Assembly: GCF_030408415.1 (NCBI RefSeq)
Contig: NZ_CP046976.1
Coordinates: 186,001-250,000 of the forward strand
DNA: 64,000 nt
Direction of reading: 5' to 3'
DNA from: Corynebacterium appendicis CIP 107643
GTDB taxonomy: Bacteria > Actinomycetota > Actinomycetes > Mycobacteriales > Mycobacteriaceae
Shown here piece by piece: positions 1 to 6,976 of the stretch (position 1 is its first letter; each line of letters begins with the position of its first letter). The notes under the pieces are model-generated. The model saw only the letters and a program-made list of their open reading frames with translations, did not search any database and was not told the DNA's origin. The translations under genes were made by a program, and so were the position numbers.

Positions 1-1327
1 GGGTGAGCGACACCTCGAAGCCGCCGTATCCGCCGACCAACGTCGGTTGCGGGCCACGGGAGAAATCGCCCGTGATGAAGTAGGGGATCTTTGTTCCGTC
101 GGAGGAGACGGCCCAGTGTTGGCGGGTTTGAAGGCCGGGAGCATCGAAAAGCGCGGGTGCTTGGCGCACCACCTCACCGTCACGAAGCAGGGTCGAAGGG
201 GTGGTGAACGACGACACGTTAATCCAAGTCTCGTCGCCGTCGAGTGGGCTTGTGGCCACGACTGACGCCGTCGCGGCGTCTGGGAGTTCAACTTCGGAAC
301 GATCCCAGGTACCCAACTCGAAGCGGACTATGCGCGTGACCACGTCGTCCAGCACAGTCAACAAGAGGGTTGTCGCAGTGATGGAGAGGTCTTCAATGGG
401 GAGGTCGTCGATAAGCGTGCGCATGTTGCGCTCACCCGCGAGGAAGCGCTCCAGCTCGATCACTGCGAGCGCACCCGCGGGCACTCCTGCGAACTCGGTG
501 CGGGGGAGCAGGAACAGCCATTGCTTGTGGGGGACGACGATGCAATCCTCGGGGACGTCCACAGGGGTGTCGCCGATGAACGTCTTCGCGGTGTAGAAGT
601 CCAGGGCGCGCTCGAATATCACGCGCTCGTAGCCCGGGGTGTGGTCCACGCGGGCGCCGACGGCGACATCGCTGCGCTTGCCGCGGAACACCACCGGGGC
701 ATCCTCGATGGCGGTTCCGCGGGACCATTCGCGTACTTCAACGGGGTAGCCGGACTGCGTCACTGACCCGGCGCCAAGATCGGTGCCTACCAGCAGTGTG
801 TCGCGGTCCAGCCAGCTCACGTCGGATTTCGCTTCTGGGAGCGTGAAACTTTCGTTGCGGGCTTCGTTGAGGAATGTTCGTGAGTCGATGTCGAATTCAC
901 GCACCACTACTGCGTCCGCGCCGCCGCGGGAGAGCCGGATCAGCGCCCGGTCGTTCGCAATGGGCCTGACCACAGCGCCTTTCCACACCCAGTCCTCGTC
1001 TTCGTCGCGGGCGAGCTTATCGACGTCTACCAGTACCTCCCACTCATCATGGCCCTCCTCATAACTCTCGGGGGTGGTGCGGCGCCATATTCCCCGCGGG
1101 TGCTCGCGGTCGCGCCAAACGTTGTAGAGGAAACCGCCGCGCCGGGTGACGTACGGGATCTTGTCATCAGTGTCCAAAGCATCCCGGATCCTCGCTGCGA
1201 GCTGCTTGTCCTGAAAGTTTGCCTCCGTCCGATCCGACCACGCACCCGCCCACGCCAACGCTTTCTCGCCTGTGATGTGGTCCAGTTCTGTTGGGTCGAT
1301 AGACAGATCGGGGGCGTTAGAGGTCAT
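1..1327 (-). CDS. S9 family prolyl oligopeptidase, 3' end outside window
   Basis: The reverse strand is open from an ATG at 1327 to the window edge, giving about 442 codons without the C-terminus. The last visible residues read PTLVGGYGGFEVSLT; GYGGF is a hallmark of the S9A (prolyl oligopeptidase) family just before the alpha/beta-hydrolase domain. What is visible is therefore mainly the N-terminal beta-propeller, and the catalytic Ser, Asp and His lie outside. The family cleaves short peptides after proline; no signal peptide is seen, so a cytoplasmic role is likely. A TAGTGT box (1335-1340, reverse strand) stands 7 bases before the ATG and no ribosome site is seen, suggesting a leaderless mRNA. 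The family is well supported; the precise substrate is unknown. Confidence 0.85.
   Translation of the reverse strand, partial: MTSNAPDLSIDPTELDHITGEKALAWAGAWSDRTEANFQDKQLAARIRDALDTDDKIPYVTRRGGFLYNVWRDREHPRGIWRRTTPESYEEGHDEWEVLVDVDKLARDEDEDWVWKGAVVRPIANDRALIRLSRGGADAVVVREFDIDSRTFLNEARNESFTLPEAKSDVSWLDRDTLLVGTDLGAGSVTQSGYPVEVREWSRGTAIEDAPVVFRGKRSDVAVGARVDHTPGYERVIFERALDFYTAKTFIGDTPVDVPEDCIVVPHKQWLFLLPRTEFAGVPAGALAVIELERFLAGERNMRTLIDDLPIEDLSITATTLLLTVLDDVVTRIVRFELGTWDRSEVELPDAATASVVATSPLDGDETWINVSSFTTPSTLLRDGEVVRQAPALFDAPGLQTRQHWAVSSDGTKIPYFITGDFSRGPQPTLVGGYGGFEVSLT
406..416 (+). repeat. 11-bp word CGTCGATAAGC
   Basis: Exact copy inside the S9 peptidase gene. On the coding strand it reads CTT ATC GAC (Leu-Ile-Asp). 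Confidence 0.8.
1015..1025 (-). repeat. 11-bp word CGTCGATAAGC
   Basis: Exact copy in the S9 peptidase gene. On the coding strand it reads GTC GAT AAG (Val-Asp-Lys). Confidence 0.8.
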
Positions 1328-1334
1328 ACAGACA

Positions 1335-1340
1335 ACACTA
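1335..1340 (-). promoter_or_regulatory. -10 box of leaderless S9 peptidase gene
   Basis: TAGTGT on the reverse strand, 7 bases before the ATG at 1327. This spacing puts transcription start at or next to the start codon. Confidence 0.55.
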
Positions 1341-1371
1341 ACGACCCCGGGGGTACGAGCCGAATGGCAGG

Positions 1372-2514
1372 CTACTTGTCGAATGCCGGCTTGATGGTCT
1401 TGAACCAGGAGTTCTCCAAATCCTTGCGCCAGTCCGGCCAGGAGTGGGTACCCACGTTGCGGAACTCGTAGTGGGCCGGGATGTTCAGGCTGTTCAGCTT
1501 CGCCCTCAGGTCGTGGTTGCAGGTGTTGATGGCGGCCTCAATCACACCGCCCTCGACCTGGAGTACCATCGCGCCGGCATAAGCTTCCGGGACCGAGGCG
1601 CCTTTACCGACCAAGGTGGAAACCATGTCATTCTCCGACGCCAGGCCCGTGGCGGTGGAGACGTACAGTTCGGTGCCGCGCAGCTTCTCGGCGTTCACCA
1701 GTGCGTCGTTCGCGCGGTTGTACTGGCCGCCCATCGGGCCCCACATCTGCTCCGGGGTGACCGTCTGGTAGTTTGCCTGGGCGCCGGCGCCGCGGTTCAC
1801 GGTCAGGCGGGCGAAGTTGTACCCAGCCGGGCTAGAAGTGGCAGCGCAGCCGGAGAAGGATGCGGCGGCATCGTAGAAGCCGGGCACCTTGGTCGGCAGG
1901 ACCAGCGCGGAGGTGCCGGACATGGAGAACCCGACGACGGCACGGCGGCTGTCCGCCTCCAGACGCTTCTCGATCGGCCCCGGCAGCTCCTTCGTCAGGA
2001 AGGTCTCCCACTTCTGCGGGCCGCGGAAGTACGCGGCATCCGGGGTGTCCAGCCAGTCTGTGTAGTAGGAAAACGCGCCCTCCATCGGGATGACCACGTT
2101 CACGCCCTTGTCGGCGTAGAACTTCTGGGTCTCGGCGTAGGTCAGCCAGTCATTGTTCTGCTCCGCACCGCCGGCACCGTTCAGCAGGTAGATCGTCGGG
2201 GCGTCTTTGACCGGCTGGCCCTGCGCGTCGCGCGCCGGGATGACGGCGACCGGGATGTCGCGGCCCATGGACGGGGAGTGAACCCAGAAAGCCCAGACCT
2301 TGTCGTGGTCTACCTCGTGAACCCACTTTGCGGTTTCGCCGGTGCTGATCGCCTTCGGGGCCTGGTTGGCGTCCCAGTTCTTGACCTCGACCACCGGAGC
2401 TTGGCCGTCCGCTTCAGCTGCCGAAACCTGAGCGGCTTGAGCGATGGACGGGGTGGCGCCGAGCGCGAGCGACGTCGCGGCCGCAACTGCGAGGGCTGAG
2501 CGGAGGAGCTTCAT
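1372..2514 (-). CDS. Secreted trehalose corynomycolyltransferase (antigen 85-like)
   Basis: This 380-residue protein has a Sec signal peptide (hydrophobic stretch at about 8-20, AQA-like cleavage near residue 27). It has an esterase-D/antigen 85 fold with the nucleophile motif GFSMSG (Ser near 197) and a C-terminal GTHSWPDW (catalytic His near 357). The family transfers mycolic acids between trehalose mycolates, to arabinogalactan, or onto Ser of small mycomembrane proteins. The start ATG has a good site (AAGGAAA, 7 bases upstream). The location a little before lpd resembles C. glutamicum cmt1/mytC, the protein O-mycoloyltransferase, but which paralogue this is cannot be settled here. A tiny ORF and a decayed relative lie just upstream. 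Confidence 0.9.
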   Translation of the reverse strand: MKLLRSALAVAAATSLALGATPSIAQAAQVSAAEADGQAPVVEVKNWDANQAPKAISTGETAKWVHEVDHDKVWAFWVHSPSMGRDIPVAVIPARDAQGQPVKDAPTIYLLNGAGGAEQNNDWLTYAETQKFYADKGVNVVIPMEGAFSYYTDWLDTPDAAYFRGPQKWETFLTKELPGPIEKRLEADSRRAVVGFSMSGTSALVLPTKVPGFYDAAASFSGCAATSSPAGYNFARLTVNRGAGAQANYQTVTPEQMWGPMGGQYNRANDALVNAEKLRGTELYVSTATGLASENDMVSTLVGKGASVPEAYAGAMVLQVEGGVIEAAINTCNHDLRAKLNSLNIPAHYEFRNVGTHSWPDWRKDLENSWFKTIKPAFDK

Positions 2515-2761
2515 GGGCGTTTCCTTACTAATGGTCCGTTAGCTTCAACCTTGTTATTCGCTTGAAGCGTTATGGGTGTTACTGGGGGATTACACTTAGA
2601 ACGCTTTGACTTTAACTGTGCGACACTCGGTCCACAAGCGGAAAACGTTACCGTTGTGGCAAAAGATAATCATGTTAAAGTACGTTTCGACGTAACAACA
2701 CCAGCTAAATCCCCGACAAAATTCTCAGAATCGCACGCTCAGCCCGAAAGGACGCATTACC

Positions 2762-2878
2762 ATGAACCTCAATCCCATCGAGCAAGCCCAGCTAGCTATT
2801 AACGAGTTTCTGGGTGGCCTGATCCACGCAGGCTCCTCGACCTCTTCGCAGATTGCCCTCACCTTGGGAATGTTCTAA
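2762..2878 (+). CDS. 38-residue putative mycomembrane peptide (small ORF)
   Basis: ATG to TAA encodes 38 residues, with GAAAGG about 7 bases before the ATG. A strong palindromic terminator follows 48 bases after the stop. The peptide begins MNLNPIEQAQ and contains GGLIHAGSSTSS, a serine cluster in a short amphipathic chain. It has no signal peptide, as is the case for PorA, PorH and ProtX of C. glutamicum, small peptides that are O-mycoloylated by an antigen-85-like enzyme. Its position next to a mycolyltransferase gene, together with its own ribosome site and terminator, suggests a real transcript. No sequence identity to PorA or PorH is claimed; function is inferred from size, composition and neighbourhood. 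Confidence 0.55.
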   Translation: MNLNPIEQAQLAINEFLGGLIHAGSSTSSQIALTLGMF

Positions 2879-2925
2879 AACGCGAACGCCTCGTTGCACG
2901 TTCAGTGGGGCGACCTCGACGAGGG

Positions 2926-2955
2926 GGGAGGTACCTGCAGGTACCTCCCTTTTTT
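2926..2955 (+). terminator. Palindromic rho-independent terminator
   Basis: A perfect 12+12 palindrome (arms GGGAGGTACCTG and CAGGTACCTCCC, 2926-2949) is followed by six T. It would end the transcript of the 38-residue ORF. Confidence 0.85.
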
Positions 2956-2993
2956 GGTGTTTGTCGCTTTGTTCTAGGAGCACGACGAACGAG

Positions 2994-3236
2994 TTAAAGA
3001 GCCTGGGGTGTGACAGGCGCGTTCTGGTTCGAGCCGTTCGCATTCCACGAGTTCATTGGCGTCAGGTCCTCGTCCCCGGCAAAATCGTCGCCGAGCAGGG
3101 CCGGGCCGATGACGGTGTTCCAGGAACGCTGCATGTCATCCTTCCAGACCGGCCAAGAGTGCGTTCCAGCGTGCTTGAACCCGGAGGGGCGGGATGCCCA
3201 TGGTGACGGAGCCAGTGGCGATAGCGATCGAGGCAA
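2994..3236 (-). pseudogene. Remnant of a second mycolyltransferase
   Basis: The reverse-strand frame ends at 2994 and encodes [19 protein letters not shown] followed by SWNTVIGPAL. This parallels the C-terminal GTHSWPDWRKDLENSW of the intact mycolyltransferase at 1372-2514, including the catalytic His region. Upstream, a family-like MGIPP stretch (about 3180-3200) is in another frame, which indicates a frameshift, and no further homologous sequence continues before lpd. The tail after GPAL, about 30 residues, is Asn-rich. It is best read as the decayed 3' end of a tandem paralogue, not a functional gene. Confidence 0.7.
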
Positions 3237-3293
3237 GGGAATCGAGAGCTGGACGGGAAACCTTCAAGAGTGATTACCATGCCAAACCCGCCG

Positions 3294-3306
3294 AGAACTT
3301 TGAAAT
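3294..3306 (+). promoter_or_regulatory. RamB-like operator upstream of lpd
   Basis: AGAACTTTGAAAT matches 11 of 13 positions of the published C. glutamicum RamB consensus A(A/G)AACTTTGCAAA. It lies 56 bases before the lpd start. RamB controls acetate and central carbon genes; binding here is inferred only. Confidence 0.4.
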
Positions 3307-3361
3307 GGCAATCGAATCCCCGTCTAAGCACGATCGTGAAAACGGACGTATCCTTGGCACC

Positions 3362-4774
3362 GTGGCTAATGAACATTATGACGTTGTTGTACTCGGCGCC
3401 GGCCCCGGTGGCTACGTCGCCGCAATTCGCGCAGCCCAGTTGGGCAAGAAGGTCGCGGTTGTAGAGAAGCAGTATTGGGGCGGTGTGTGCCTGAACGTGG
3501 GCTGCATTCCGTCGAAGTCGTTGATCAAGAACGCTGAAGTGGCGCACATTTTCAACCACGAGGCGAAGACGTTCGGCATCAAGGGCGATGTCTCCTTCGA
3601 GTACGGGGATGCGCACAAGCGTTCCCGCAAGGTCTCGGAGAAGATCGTCGGCGGCGTTCACTACCTGATGAAGAAGAACAAGATCACGGAGATCAACGGT
3701 CTCGGTTCTTTCAAGGACGCGAAGACGCTGGAGATCACCGAGGGCGATGACAAGGGCAAGACGGTCACGTTCAATGACTGCATCATCGCTACGGGTTCCG
3801 TGGTGAAGACTCTGCCGGGCATTGAGCTGTCGGAGAACGTGGTGTCTTACGAGGAGCAGATCCTCAACCCGGAGGCGCCGGAGAAGATGGTCATCGTCGG
3901 TGCGGGCGCGATCGGCATGGAGTTCGCGTACGTGCTGTCCAACTACGGTGTGGATGTCACGGTCGTAGAGTTCATGGACCGCGTTCTGCCGAACGAGGAT
4001 AAGGACGTCTCGAAGGAGATTACCAAGGCGTACAAGAAGTTGGGCGTGAAGCTCCTGACGGGCCACGCGACGACGGCGGTGCGCGACAATGGCTCTTCTG
4101 TCGAGGTGGACATCCAGAAGAAGGGTTCCGACGACACCGAGACCCTGACGGTGGACCACGTGATGGTCGCTGTCGGCTTCCAGCCGCGCACGGAGGGCTT
4201 CGGCCTCGAGAACACCGGCGTGGAGCTCACCGACCGCGGCGCGATCGACGTCGACGAGCGCATGCGCACCAACGTTGACGGCATCTACGCAATCGGCGAC
4301 GTGACGGCGAAGCTCCAGCTGGCGCACGTGGCTGAGGCACAGGGCATCGTCGCGGCCGAGACCATCGCGGACGCTGAGACGATGGAGCTCGGCGACTACC
4401 AGATGATGCCGCGCGCGACGTTCTGCAACCCTCAGGTCGCTTCGATGGGTTACACCGAGGAGCAAGCGCGCGAGAAGTTCGCGGACAAGGACATCAAGGT
4501 CGCTACCTTCCCGTTCTCCGCGAACGGCAAGGCGCTGGGTCTGGCGGAGTCGCAAGGCTTCGGCAAGCTCGTCGTGGACGGCGAGTACGGCGAGATCCTC
4601 GGCGCCCACCTGGTCGGAGCGAATGTCTCCGAGCTGCTGCCGGAGATCAACCTGGCGCAGCGCTTCGACCTGACCGCCGGCGAGATCGCGCGCAACGTGC
4701 ACATTCACCCGACTCTGTCGGAGGTGCTCAAGGAGATCGCGCACGGCGTCGAGGGCCACATGATCAACCTTTAG
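3362..4774 (+). CDS. lpd: Dihydrolipoamide dehydrogenase (E3)
   Basis: This 470-residue flavoprotein disulfide reductase has the N-terminal FAD motif [13 protein letters not shown], the redox-active disulfide [14 protein letters not shown], an NAD-binding [13 protein letters not shown], the second FAD motif GIYAIGDVT and the C-terminal dimer-interface HIHPTLSE with the active-site His. It reoxidises lipoyl groups of the pyruvate/2-oxoglutarate dehydrogenase complex. The frame is open further upstream, but family alignment places the start at GTG 3362 ([12 protein letters not shown], as in C. glutamicum). The upstream part of the frame covers the mycolyltransferase remnant and is not family-like. 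It is monocistronic, with its own terminator. Confidence 0.96.
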   Translation: MANEHYDVVVLGAGPGGYVAAIRAAQLGKKVAVVEKQYWGGVCLNVGCIPSKSLIKNAEVAHIFNHEAKTFGIKGDVSFEYGDAHKRSRKVSEKIVGGVHYLMKKNKITEINGLGSFKDAKTLEITEGDDKGKTVTFNDCIIATGSVVKTLPGIELSENVVSYEEQILNPEAPEKMVIVGAGAIGMEFAYVLSNYGVDVTVVEFMDRVLPNEDKDVSKEITKAYKKLGVKLLTGHATTAVRDNGSSVEVDIQKKGSDDTETLTVDHVMVAVGFQPRTEGFGLENTGVELTDRGAIDVDERMRTNVDGIYAIGDVTAKLQLAHVAEAQGIVAAETIADAETMELGDYQMMPRATFCNPQVASMGYTEEQAREKFADKDIKVATFPFSANGKALGLAESQGFGKLVVDGEYGEILGAHLVGANVSELLPEINLAQRFDLTAGEIARNVHIHPTLSEVLKEIAHGVEGHMINL

Positions 4775-4781
4775 GCTTTTC

Positions 4782-4792
4782 GCTTATCGACG
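4782..4792 (-). repeat. 11-bp word CGTCGATAAGC
   Basis: Exact copy in noncoding DNA, between the lpd stop and the lpd terminator. Confidence 0.8.
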
Positions 4793-4800
4793 TCGGTAAA

Positions 4801-4828
4801 CGCTCCGAGCCCAGCTCGGGGCGTTTTT
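4801..4828 (+). terminator. lpd terminator
   Basis: Arms CGCTCCGAGC and GCTCGGGGCG with a CCA loop, followed by five T. Confidence 0.85.
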
Positions 4829-4986
4829 CTATGGCCTCGTGGACAGTGTTTTAGGAAGAGATTTAGCCGGTTAGCACGACGAAACGGTATTTCGCCGATA
4901 GAGCAAGGCGCAGCCAGTCTTAAAAGGCGCTTAGAACTGATCCGCCGCTCTGTTGATCGAGGTGGGGCCAATAGCAAGGAAACGTC

Positions 4987-5268
4987 ATGTCTAGCAGCAT
5001 CAACCCCGATCAGGACCCGTTCTCTGGGTCGGAGCCGGGGCAGCAGGGCCAGTACGGCTACGACGGATACGGCCAGCAGGGCTATGACCAGGGTTATGGC
5101 CAGCAGGGCTACGACCAGCAGATGGGTGCCGCACCGTACGGCCACAACGCGCCGCAGGGTGGCAACGGCAACATCGTCTTCCCGATCCCGGAGAGCGACG
5201 GCGACGAGGGCACGTTGTCCATCCAGCGGGACTTCAAGGACGAGAAGAAGTTCTTCAAGCTGAAGTAG
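4987..5268 (+). CDS. Q/Y/G-rich small protein of unknown function
   Basis: This is a 93-residue soluble protein. Residues about 15-55 are low-complexity, built of repeated GYGQQGYDQ-like units rich in Gln, Tyr and Gly and resembling prion-like disordered segments. The second half (NIVFPIPESDGDEGT, then a charged RDFKDEKKFFKLK tail) looks more ordered. No known domain is recognised. The start ATG has an AAGGAAA site. It is a single-gene unit between the lpd terminator and its own strong hairpin. A homologous small gene between lpd and sdh may exist in related species, but no function can be given. Confidence 0.75.
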   Translation: MSSSINPDQDPFSGSEPGQQGQYGYDGYGQQGYDQGYGQQGYDQQMGAAPYGHNAPQGGNGNIVFPIPESDGDEGTLSIQRDFKDEKKFFKLK

Positions 5269-5281
5269 CTTCCAACGCGAA

Positions 5282-5325
5282 AAGCGCTCCGCCGCAGCTT
5301 ATCGACGAGCTGTGGCGGAGCGCTT
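5282..5325 (+). terminator. Long hairpin terminator with the 11-bp word in the loop
   Basis: An 18-bp stem (AAGCGCTCCGCCGCAGCT against AGCTGTGGCGGAGCGCTT, one G-U pair) carries an 8-base loop. There is no long T-run. It lies between the Q/Y/G-rich gene and the oppositely oriented SRPBCC gene, so it may act in both directions. Confidence 0.7.
5297..5307 (-). repeat. 11-bp word CGTCGATAAGC
   Basis: Exact noncoding copy; it spans the loop and the upper stem edge of the hairpin at 5282-5325. Confidence 0.8.
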
Positions 5326-5370
5326 CCTGCTCTGCGCTACATCCTGGGCGCTAGATCGGGGGGGAAGTGC

Positions 5371-5859
5371 TTAGCCCTTCTGGGTGGGGTTGTCGGTGCC
5401 GTCGAGGGCGGAAGCCAATGCGGCGAGGGACTCTTCCATGGCCGAGTCGTCGAAACTCTCGGACATCTTCCGCACCTCGTCCGACTCGATCTCACCGCGG
5501 TCGTAGGTCAGGGTGACAGAGGTGCTGTTGGAACCCTCGGAGGCGAGCTCGTACAGCCACTTTGCGCCGACCTCGACGTCGGCGGTGAGGTTCGCCAGGT
5601 TTTGCCAGCCGATGACCTTGTTCTCCTGGAAGGCGAAGACCTCGTTGCGGGTTTGGTAGTCGCCGTCCTCCTTGGTCATGTTCATGACGAAGATGTCGCC
5701 GACTTTCTCCAGCTTCGCGTCGGTGTCGGCAGAGACAACCATGCCGGAGTTATCAGTCTCGGCGTGGCGGGACGGGTCGGCCAACAGCGCAAAGATATCG
5801 GCTGCCGGCGCGTCGATTACTCGGGTTGCGGAATTCGTGTTGTTCGTCGATTCAGTCAT
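5371..5859 (-). CDS. SRPBCC (START-like) family protein
   Basis: This 162-residue protein has the pattern of polyketide-cyclase/START-type ligand-binding folds: an N-terminal strand ATRVIDAPAADIFALLADP, a central VIGWQNLA and a C-terminal helix with repeated Ala-Leu. Such proteins bind lipids or other hydrophobic ligands, and the ligand here is unknown. The frame is open to 6228, but ATG 5859 is chosen because the domain starts there and a TACAGT box lies 7 bases before it, consistent with a leaderless mRNA. It is divergent from sdhCAB. Confidence 0.8.
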   Translation of the reverse strand: MTESTNNTNSATRVIDAPAADIFALLADPSRHAETDNSGMVVSADTDAKLEKVGDIFVMNMTKEDGDYQTRNEVFAFQENKVIGWQNLANLTADVEVGAKWLYELASEGSNSTSVTLTYDRGEIESDEVRKMSESFDDSAMEESLAALASALDGTDNPTQKG

Positions 5860-5866
5860 GAGCCCC

Positions 5867-5872
5867 ACTGTA
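5867..5872 (-). promoter_or_regulatory. -10 box of leaderless SRPBCC gene
   Basis: TACAGT on the reverse strand, 7 bases before ATG 5859. Confidence 0.55.
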
Positions 5873-6197
5873 ACGGAATCTGGCGGTCCGCCTCGGGGTG
5901 CTAGGGCTGTGGGGGAGGGGATTAAGTGGATTAAGGGTGATCTAACAAACCAAAGTTCGACACCCTTCGGGGTTGTGAATGTGCGCAAGAATGCCCGGGG
6001 TGGGTGCAGGTGGGCTAATTCACAATTCGGGGGAAAGGGCGGGCGTCGAAAAGCTGGTGCTGATGTGAACTGGGGTGTTAGACGCGCGTCGTGGCCGTCG
6101 TCGAGAACGCGCTGCGTTGGGCGGGGGGGTGGCGCCGCATGCCAACTAGTGGGGAACCTTCGGTTAATCGTAAAGTTGAATCGACACTGGAGGTGCC
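5873..6197. promoter_or_regulatory. Divergent SRPBCC/sdhCAB control region
   Basis: About 325 bases with no gene. A GAACTTTG core (reverse strand, 5951-5958) matches the RamB-type half seen upstream of lpd. Candidate -10 elements for sdh lie in the TAATCG/TAAAGT stretch at about 6164-6176. A strong ribosome site (TGGAGG) precedes sdhC. Confidence 0.4.
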
Positions 6198-6956
6198 ATG
6201 ACTGTTCAACATGCAGATCGTGACGCAATTCGTCACGGCAAAATCACTGAGGAGCCGCTGCGCGAGCGGCCCGGAGTGCCGACCTGGGCGCTCAAACTCA
6301 CAATGGCCGTCACCGGCCTGATTTTCTTCTTGTTCGTCATCGGCCACATGGTCGGTAACCTCAAGATCTTCATGCCGGACCACGGCGCAACCGCGGCTAT
6401 CGACGAGTACGGCACATTCCTGCGCGAGATGGGCCAGCCGCTGTTCCCGGGCAGCTCGCTGCTGTGGATCATCCGCATCGTCCTGCTCGCCTGCCTCGTG
6501 CTGCACGTCTGGGGGGCACTCGCCCTGAAGGCGCGCTCGAGCAAGTCGCGCGGCAAGTTCCGCCGCACCAACCTGATGGGCGGCCTGCAGTCCACCGCCG
6601 CACGCTGGATGATCGTCACCGGCATCATCCTGCTGCTGTTCATCATCTTCCATCTGCTCGACATGACCATCGGCGAAGTCGTCGCCTCCGACGCTTTCGT
6701 TCACGGTGCCGTGAAGAACAATCTGCTGGCCACCTTCGCGCCTGCTCGTTGGCCGGTGACGCTGTTCTATGTCATCGCCATGATCGCCCTGTTCCTGCAC
6801 CTGACCCATGGTGTGTACCTGGCGGTCTCCGACCTGGGCTGGCTGGGCAAGCGTGGCAGCGCGATCATGGTCGTGCTCGCGTACTGGATCCCCGCCATCG
6901 TGGTGATCGGCAACATTGTGATGCCTTTGGCCATCGCATTCGGAATGGTGTCTTAG
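6198..6956 (+). CDS. sdhC: Succinate dehydrogenase cytochrome b subunit
   Basis: This 252-residue integral membrane protein has about five hydrophobic segments (near residues 32-50, 88-106, 138-158, 190-212 and 225-245). Several membrane-embedded His residues (IGHMVGN, VLHVWG, FHLLD, LHLTHG) fit a di-heme cytochrome b anchor as in C. glutamicum and Wolinella. It anchors SdhAB and passes electrons to menaquinone. The TGGAGG site is 6 bases before ATG. It is the first gene of sdhCAB; no SdhD is needed in this type. Confidence 0.95.
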   Translation: MTVQHADRDAIRHGKITEEPLRERPGVPTWALKLTMAVTGLIFFLFVIGHMVGNLKIFMPDHGATAAIDEYGTFLREMGQPLFPGSSLLWIIRIVLLACLVLHVWGALALKARSSKSRGKFRRTNLMGGLQSTAARWMIVTGIILLLFIIFHLLDMTIGEVVASDAFVHGAVKNNLLATFAPARWPVTLFYVIAMIALFLHLTHGVYLAVSDLGWLGKRGSAIMVVLAYWIPAIVVIGNIVMPLAIAFGMVS

Positions 6957-6976
6957 GAACGGCTGGAGGAACCCAA

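Noticed and set aside
3062..4759. Long reverse-strand ORF of 565 codons opposite lpd
   Set aside because: Shadow frame of lpd in GC-rich DNA; composition (Leu/Arg/His/Asp-rich) has no domain, and lpd is certain.
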